Source: Lucinisca nassula
Lineage: Eukaryota; Mollusca; Bivalvia; Lucinida; Lucinidae
DNA: 64,000 nucleotides
Direction of reading: 5' to 3'
Assembly: GCA_963580285.1 (NCBI GenBank)
Contig: OY757015.1
Coordinates: 133,742,029 to 133,806,028 of the forward strand
This document shows, in pieces, positions 57,970-64,000 of the stretch; within the stretch, counting starts at the first letter, position 1, and each line of letters starts with the position of its first letter. The position numbers and the translations under genes were made by a program. The notes under the pieces are model-generated. The model saw only the letters and a program-made list of their open reading frames with translations. It did no database searches and was not told the origin of the DNA.

Positions 57970-57995
57970 ACCCATGGTAAACTTCTTGCCATCAT

Positions 57996-58252
57996 GAAAA
58001 CACGCCTATATAATTTTGACCCCCTTGAACCCCACTTTTATATAGTAAAACTGGGGTTTCCGGGGGTATACCTTAATTTTCTTATTTCTGCTCTAAAATA
58101 TAGATTGTGGGTACTCGTTAGAACCGTTAACGAGTGCCCACAATTTATATTTTGAGCAGAAATAAGAAAAATATCACAATTTTTCATCTTAAAATTTTCA
58201 TTTTTTCGGCGATAAAGGTGCCAATGTATTTGTATAGGCGTGTTTGCATAAT
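57996..58252. mobile_element. MITE A1 in or next to the ST13 3' UTR
   Basis: AACACGCCTATATAATTTTG / TTGTATAGGCGTGTT ends and GTGGGTACTCGTTAGAACC stem. Confidence 0.82.
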
Positions 58253-58355
58253 ACCATGGCCTCATGTTATCAAATGTCATGCTTAACTCATTTGAGCATG
58301 AAATCTGTCCTATTTAACATTAAAAAGACCAAGAGTTGTTGGACAAATAGGATTC

Positions 58356-58568
58356 TTAACCCTTATCTTGCTGTTCACGACAACCCATATCTTTGCAAAC
58401 AGTGTAGATCCAAATCAGATGGCTCCTGAAGAAGCCATCTGATCAGGATCTACACTGTTTGACATTCAGTTTATGGATTTGTAAGAATAAATTACATCAA
58501 GTTATCTGATTGGTTCAGAGTCAGAAATAGGTGTGGCTAAATTGAATATTCAGCAAGAGAAGGGTTAA
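58356..58568. mobile_element. TTAA-type MITE, family PB1
   Basis: TTAACCCTTATCTTGCTG / AGCAAGAGAAGGGTTAA. Confidence 0.85.
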
Positions 58569-58660
58569 TTGATCAGAACACAGCAATTGCCATATTTGTG
58601 GAAATGTTCCTATTCTTTGTCAGGACAAATTTCATGCTCATTTCATTTGACACTATATTA

Positions 58661-58873
58661 TTAACCCTTGTCCTGCTGAATATTTATATATGCCACACCC
58701 ACTACCGATTATCAACCAATCAGATTGCTTGATGCAAATTATTGCAACAAATTAACAATCTCAATGGCAAACAATGTAGATCCTGATCAGATGGCTTCGT
58801 CAGAAGCCATCTGATCTGTATCTACATTGTTTCAAAGATAAGGCATATCCGGGATTAGCAGGACAAGGGTTAA
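58661..58873. mobile_element. TTAA-type MITE, family PB1
   Basis: TTAACCCTTGTCCTGCTGAA / AGCAGGACAAGGGTTAA. Confidence 0.85.
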
Positions 58874-59076
58874 GATCATATTGAGACAATCAGCTTGCTA
58901 AATCACATAAGTACATTCTTTCACCGAAATCTGACAGCTGCCCTTCTTGAGTCAAGAATCTGTAGCCTAATGATGTGAAGGGTCGACTGATTAGCTCTAG
59001 GCTTCATCTGTGCCCAGTTGTTCAAAAGTAACAATATCATTAAAATTTTGGACATTTGAAATGGCAAATACGTTTT

Positions 59077-60464
59077 AGCTCACCTGAGTTGAAGGCTCAG
59101 GGAGAGCTATTGTGATTGGTCACCATCTGTTGTCATTGTCCATCCTTCCGTATTGCAGTCCATTCATAAACAACATCTCCTCCTACACTACTGAACAGGT
59201 TCTGACCAAACTTGGCAGAAATGATTTTAGGCGGTCCACTCAAAGTTGTTCAAAGAATTCCATTCCATGCAGAACTCTGGTTGCCATGGCAACGAAAAGG
59301 GGAGAAAAATCAGGAAAAAAAACACTTTAAAAATCTTTTCTGCAATCAGAGGGCCCAGGTCTTTGATATTTGGTAGAAAGCTTCTTCTAGTGGACCTCTA
59401 TACCAAGATTGTTCAAATTATAGTCCTTGGGTCAAAATTGGGGCAGGACCCACTGGGTTTACATAGACGTACATAGGGAAAACCTTCCAAAACGAAAAGG
59501 CCCAGATCTTCGACATTTGGTATGAAGCTTCATCTAGTAGACCTCTACCAGTATTGTTCAAATTATAGCCCTGGGTCCAAAAAGGGACCACAGGCTGGGG
59601 GGGGGGGGGCACTGGGTTTACATGTACTTATATAGGGAAACCTTTAAAAGTCTTCAAATCTGCAACCAGCAAGCCCAGGTGTTTGATATCAAGATTGTTC
59701 AAATTATAGACCTGGGGCCAAAGTTTTACATAGATTATGGTTTTACATATGGTAAACCTTTGAAAATCTTCTTGTCTGAAACCAGAAGGCACAGGTCTTT
59801 GGTATTTGGTTTGAAGCTTCATTTAGTGAACCTCTACCAAGATTTTCAAATTACGCCCCTGGGGCCAAAACTGGCCCCAAAAATGGCCACACTCCGGGCC
59901 CCACTGGTTTTTCATAGAATTATATAGGGAAAACCTTTAAAAATCTTCTTGTCTGAAAGCACCGGCCCCGATAGCTCAGTTGGTAGAGTGTCCGCTCCGG
60001 GGAACGGGAGGTCACGGGTTCGATCCCGGGCCGCAACATACCAAAGTCGTTAAAAATGGTACTAGCTGCTCCTCGCTTGGCACTCAGATATACGGGGAAG
60101 AGCTAGGACTGGTCGATCCAGTGTCAGAATAATGTGACTGGGTGTTGTATCATGTAATGTGTCTGGGACATGATACTTCAGCACTATAAAAGTGAGCATT
60201 GAGCTCCCTGTCGCAACCAGACACCGTCGTGATATGACTGAAAAATTGTTGAAAGCGACGTTAAACCCGAATTCACACACACACACTTGTCTGAAAGCAG
60301 AGGCCCAGGTCTTTGATATTTGGTATGAAGCTTCATCTAGTGGACCTTTACCAAGCTTGTTCAAATTATAGCCTTGGGGCCAAAAATGGCCTCGCCCCAG
60401 GACACACATCATGTACATCTCATAGCTCAGTTGAGGGATATAGGACCATCATGGTCCTCTTGTT
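59077..60464 (+). mobile_element. Helentron-like element, split by SINE-T1
   Basis: 5' AGCTCACCTGAG..GAGAGCTATTGTGATTGG; about six cores with GGCCCAGGTCTTTGATATTT and GTTCAAATTATAG; 3' stem AGGACCATCATGGTCCT then CTTGTT. Confidence 0.78.
59962..60285 (+). mobile_element. SINE-T1 (tRNA-derived), full length with 14-bp TSD
   Basis: A box TAGCTCAGTTGGTAGAG and B box GGGTTCGATCCCGG are intact; tail TGAAAGCGACGTTAAACCC then CA repeats. TSD CTTGTCTGAAAGCA at 59948-59961 and 60286-60299. Confidence 0.94.
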
Positions 60465-60573
60465 TAAAAAAGTTACTGACATTTTTTCAGCAAAAACACC
60501 AAAGTATTAGGTATGGTACTTGCAAGACCATTCACCGTTTATGACTACCAGGTAACCTTTACCACTCACTGAT

Positions 60574-60858
60574 GCCCCTGCCATTGGGGCTTGATTAAAT
60601 AGAATGGGCTACATGGTGCTTCCACGCAGAGCTGAAACAGACCGCACATGAATACTGGTAAAGTGCTTCGAGGGTCTAAGTCTGCCCAGGAAAGGTGCTG
60701 CAAGTAGGACTGTCATTGCATGTCAACATTGGTTTCATTGGGTGACAGGGCTTGAGATGTCATTTCATCTATATGTTGAGTATTGGAAGCAATGTCTCCA
60801 AAATGATCTAAATAGTGTTGACGGGGATGTTAAACCTCAATTCAAACAAAACAAAAGC
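60574..60858 (+). mobile_element. SINE-B
   Basis: GCCCCTGCCATTGGGGCTTG to GTTGACGGGGATGTTAAACC, then CAAAACAAAA. It interrupts a MITE-D copy (about 60465-61030). Confidence 0.8.
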
Positions 60859-61143
60859 CACTCTCTGGGCTTATTAAGCCGACGACAAATTGATATTCTT
60901 ATTTTTTCAATAAAATAGGACTCGGAAAAATAAGAAAACTATTTCAAAATATGGTCTGCTGAAAAAAAACAAGAAAAAAAAACAGCATGGACAGCCTTAA
61001 GCCAACAATGCTTTGAACAACTGGGCCCTGGTCTAATTTGTTGTGCTAGGCATATTTCTGCTGATAGAAAGTCCAATGTTCTTTCATAGAATACCGAGGA
61101 TTACACCAACCAAAAACAAATGATTATATTGGCATAAAGCTGT

Positions 61144-61440
61144 GGTCGGCCTTGGGAGCTCGGTCTGATGAGGTCTTTCTTGTGGTTAGGAGGTCGCGGG
61201 TTCGATACCTGCAGGGTTGGCAACATTCTTTCTTGGAGACTGGTAATGATATTTTTTCTGCAGTGGTTCTTCTCTGTCGATTCAAGAAGGACAGTTGACA
61301 GTTTCTAGCAAAAGAATGTGCACTGTACTGATTAAAGGCTTTGGTAAAAGCCTGCCCAGGAAAAGTTGTTAGGTATACTGACCAGCTCCATAAGGCCTAA
61401 ATAATGTTGACTAAGCCATTGAATTCCAAAACGAATGAGC
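61144..61440 (+). mobile_element. SINE-A (tRNA-derived)
   Basis: CTTGGGAGCTCGGTCTGATG A box, GGGTTCGATACCTGC B box, tail GTTGACTAAGCCATTGAATT. Confidence 0.82.
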
Positions 61441-61469
61441 AAATCCCATTGCCATTAATATTTGGTAGT

Positions 61470-61860
61470 ATGCCACAACCTCTTTTTTTTTTTCTCCTAT
61501 TACTGCTACCTGCTCACATCTGAGCATTACGAGCATGACTTCCTGGGTGGTAACCAGTACTTTTTTTTTTAAGCAATGAGGATGAAGTGCCTTGCTCAAG
61601 GGCACAACACTTTGGCCAGCATGAGGATCGAACCTCTCTTTCACAAATCGGATGCGCTACCACTGCACCAAAGTGCTCCTGGTCTTCATAACATTTTAAT
61701 GCATTTTGGGTTGTAACATGGTTTAAAGATGGTACAATGAAGAAATATGAACAGAAATAGTCATTTTTCTGTTATCTGCACATTTTGCTTTAGATATAAC
61801 ACGGATGTTTGACTAAAGATGGTTTCAAGTACAGTGTTATAAAGAAAGTGTGTTTTAATC
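61470..61860. mobile_element. MITE-B split by SINE-T5 (61485-61690, reverse)
   Basis: CCACAACCTCTTT before, ATAACATTTT..GTGTTATAAAGAAAG after. The SINE has GGTAACCACCCAGGAAG, B box GGTTCGATCCT and A box TGCAGTGGTAGCGCAT in reverse. Confidence 0.72.
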
Positions 61861-61880
61861 ATATATTGTTTTTGTTTCAG

Positions 61881-62340
61881 ATTTGAAAGAATTCCCAGAT
61901 GTCTTCAGGTTTTTACAGAGTTATGAAGTATTTCACATATAGACCCAATATATATATGTATACAGCACAAAACACTTAGCAAGCTAGTGGAAGATGAATT
62001 TATTATTACTTTTTCCCAAAGAAACCCCATAGCAACAGATAAGGTGCATATTTTGTGATAATGTTTTCCTTATTTCTCCATAAAAACCTGTATAATGGGT
62101 ATTCATTAGAACAACCTCATAGAGGTTGTTCTAATGAATACCCACAACATAGGTTTTTATGGAGAATTGACAAAAACTATCCCTCAGTTATCACAAGATA
62201 CAACCTTTGTTGCTATGAAACCATTTGGTCAGGCCCCGAGGTTTTGAAAACATCTTTTTAATCTCAAATATTTTTTTGAAATTATTTCATATTTTTGAAC
62301 TTGTAAGTAAATAAATAAAGCATTTGAGTGTGTAATTCTG
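61881..62340 (+). other. ST13: possible spliced 3' UTR exon of ST13 with poly(A) signals
   Basis: A good acceptor (TTTTTGTTTCAG) ends at 61880, and overlapping AATAAA hexamers sit at 62310-62315 and 62314-62319. A potential donor G|GTAAAC lies 8 nt past the ST13 stop. Splicing across would skip the MITE at 57996 and place the UTR here. No coding resemblance is visible. A hairpin MITE occupies 62038-62200 inside it. This is inference. Confidence 0.3.
62038..62200. mobile_element. hairpin MITE, family O
   Basis: Stem GGGTATTCATTAGAACAACC / GGTTGTTCTAATGAATACCC at 62097-62143 and CCATAAAAACCT / AGGTTTTTATGG outside it. Confidence 0.8.
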
Positions 62341-62475
62341 TCGCTTACATATGAGTTCAAAGTTTATAACTTTGAATTAATAAGCAAATAGAATTATATG
62401 GTCAAAGTGAAAAAAAACTAAACTATATTTTGCATACTCAAATTGGCAGTAAAACAGCATGTGTCAAGCTGATAA

Positions 62476-62742
62476 ACATCACAAAAACACGCCTGTATAA
62501 ATCTGACCCCCTTGAATCCCACTTTTATATAGTAAAACTTGGGTTTACAGGGGTAAACCTTATTTTTCTTATTTCTGCTTTAAAATATAGATTGTGGGTA
62601 CTCGTTAGAACCGCCACATCGAGGGGCGGTTCTAACGTGTACCCACAATCTATATTTTGAGCAGAAATAAGAAAAATATCACAATTTTTCAGCTTAAAAT
62701 CAGAAAAGGTTTGCAATGTATTTGTATAGACATGTTTCCGTA
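62476..62742. mobile_element. MITE A1, good copy
   Basis: AAACACGCCTGTATAA / TTGTATAGACATGTTT ends and stem GTGGGTACTCGTTAGAACCG / CGGTTCTAACGTGTACCCAC. Confidence 0.85.
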
Positions 62743-63131
62743 ACATATTGAGATTTCAAAAATTGATATTGTTATATTTTTGAGCTGGACATATCAAGCA
62801 AACAAGTTCATTAAATGGTTACGACTCTCTGGGCCAATTCAGAAGATGGTACTTAATATTTTTTCCCAGACAATAGGATATGACAACTCGTGCAAATTGT
62901 CTCTTTAGGAGAGTTTGCATAAAATGTCAAATCCTGTTTTCTGGAAAAGGAAGAAAAATATTTCAAAATGTCTGCTGAAAAAACGTTAAAGAGAAAACTT
63001 TATATAGAGAAAACTGGGGTTAGCAAGGGTGTAGATTGTTTTCTTTATTCTTGTTTAAAAATATAGATTGTGGGTGCTTGTAAAAATTGCCTAGCACCAC
63101 AATCATTATTTGAAGCAATAAGACCAATACA

Positions 63132-63331
63132 CCGCAACCTCGATATAACATGGTTCATTATGGCATGGTTTTGGATATAACACGGTTTCAATATGGATCC
63201 CAAAAATGTATAGATTATATAGAAAAAATTTTCTATATAATCTATACATTTTTGTTTGGATATAACACGGTTGTTTAACAAACACAGTTACTGCTTTGGA
63301 CCCCATCAATAGTGTTATAAAGAGGTTTTGG
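63132..63331. mobile_element. MITE-B, reverse of 31488
   Basis: ACACCGCAACCTCGATATAAC start; centre GATTATATAGAAAAAATTTTCTATATAATC; right AGTGTTATAAAGAGG. Confidence 0.82.
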
Positions 63332-63449
63332 AGAATTAATATTTCTCTCAGAACACGTCAGTTTTGGAGCGTCAGTTTTGGAGCCTTGATAAAATGCAAT
63401 ATATGCATTAGGAATACACGTGATCTAGTGCATTCATCCATACCGCCAA

Positions 63450-63660
63450 AAAGGTCATTATTTAGTATTTTTCTTAGTTATACTCCAAACATAGATTGTG
63501 GGTGCTCATTGAGGCAGTTCTAACGAGGACCCATAACCTATGTCTTGGATCAAAAATGAGAAAAATAATGTATGCCCCATAAACACCAGTTTTCACTATA
63601 TGAAATTGGGTTAACAGAGGTGTTCATTTTACAGACTTGTTCACATGATGACACAGATAT
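63450..63660. mobile_element. hairpin MITE A2
   Basis: ATAGATTGTGGGTGCTC / GAGGACCCATAACCTAT stem, then TTCACTATATGAAATTGGG and TTACAGACTTGTTCACATGA. Confidence 0.7.
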
Positions 63661-63884
63661 ACTACCCATATCAAACTTTATGTTACACATGAAAAATACT
63701 TCATAAACTTGGGGCAAGGAATATTTTCACAAACCAAACCATAGTGACTCTAAAACATCTCGTTTACAAGTCTTGAGCAATGAACACCCGGTAGAGCCCT
63801 ATTTTATATACCTGGTGGAGGAAAATGAGGTTTACAGAGGTATTTAGGTTGACAAGTAGGACTCTACATCACTTGAACAAGTTA

Positions 63885-64000
63885 ATGAAATGAAGATTCC
63901 CCCCCCCCCCCTCAAACCCCTCTTTATATAGAGAAAACTGGGGTTTACGGGCTATACATTATTTTACTTATTTCTGCTCCAAGACATAGGTTGTGGGTAC
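63885..64000. mobile_element. hairpin MITE A2, cut by window end
   Basis: AATGAAGATTCCCCCCCCCC start, GAAAACTGGGGTTTACGGGC, and the stem start GGTTGTGGGTAC at the last base. Confidence 0.7.

Noticed and set aside
59962..60036. tRNA gene with A and B boxes
   Set aside because: It is the head of a SINE with body, tail and target-site duplication; the anticodon arm does not pair properly.

Overview
This is an animal genomic window, AT-rich and about 97% intron and repeat. It carries two conserved, intron-containing housekeeping genes in divergent (head-to-head) orientation. On the + strand is a complete Hsc70-interacting protein gene (ST13/Hip): 11 coding exons from 19334 to 57969, joined reading frame 444 codons plus stop. 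On the - strand is most of a mitochondrial-type Xaa-Pro aminopeptidase 3 gene (XPNPEP3): five secure coding exons between 9997 and 1859 and a candidate tiny first coding exon at 18288-18270. Its last exon(s) lie off the left edge. Every exon junction I read has a GT donor and AG acceptor and keeps phase. The repeat types (non-autonomous elements with sub-terminal inverted repeats, tandem cores and a 3' stem-loop; tRNA-derived SINEs sharing a GACGTTAAAC-like tail; many palindromic MITEs) suggest a mollusc, most likely a bivalve. That is inference; nothing here names the species.

Layout. 1-10000: 3' two-thirds of XPNPEP3 (exons at 1859-1979, 3451-3638, 4431-4565, 8158-8245, 9282-9997), with introns full of MITEs and SINE pieces. 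10000-18270: presumed first intron of XPNPEP3, including a perfect 79-bp inverted repeat and G-rich repeats. 18270-18412: candidate shared promoter with a perfect YY1-type GCCGCCATGTT site. 19309-26486: ST13 coding exons 1 and 2 and a 7-kb intron with four large elements: a hAT-like TIR element and three Helentron-like (HINE-type) elements with tandem cores. 29532-33510: exons 3-4. 33570-37900: SINEs plus a 1.8-kb element with nine ~160-bp core repeats. 37980-45950: TPR exons 5-7, a truncated extra copy of exon 6, and another tandem-core element. 49097-50366: charged-helix exon and Gly-Gly-Phe-Pro repeat exon. 50690-52490: a 5'-truncated non-LTR retrotransposon with an intact 594-codon reverse transcriptase frame, antisense in intron 9. 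54981-57969: the last two coding exons. 57970-64000: probable 3' UTR with a possible UTR intron and poly(A) signals near 62310, and more repeats.

Biology. Hip is a cytosolic co-chaperone that binds the Hsc70 ATPase domain through TPRs; XPNPEP3 removes N-terminal residues before proline, mainly in mitochondria. They share no pathway, but ST13 and XPNPEP3 are also divergent neighbours in the human genome (22q13), so the pairing looks like old microsynteny around a shared promoter.

Most of the interest lies in transposon archaeology: nested insertions with readable target-site duplications (8-bp hAT, TTAA piggyBac-like, T|T Helentron-like, 12-16-bp SINE), composite elements seen twice, and an exon-6 duplication framed by inverted MITEs.
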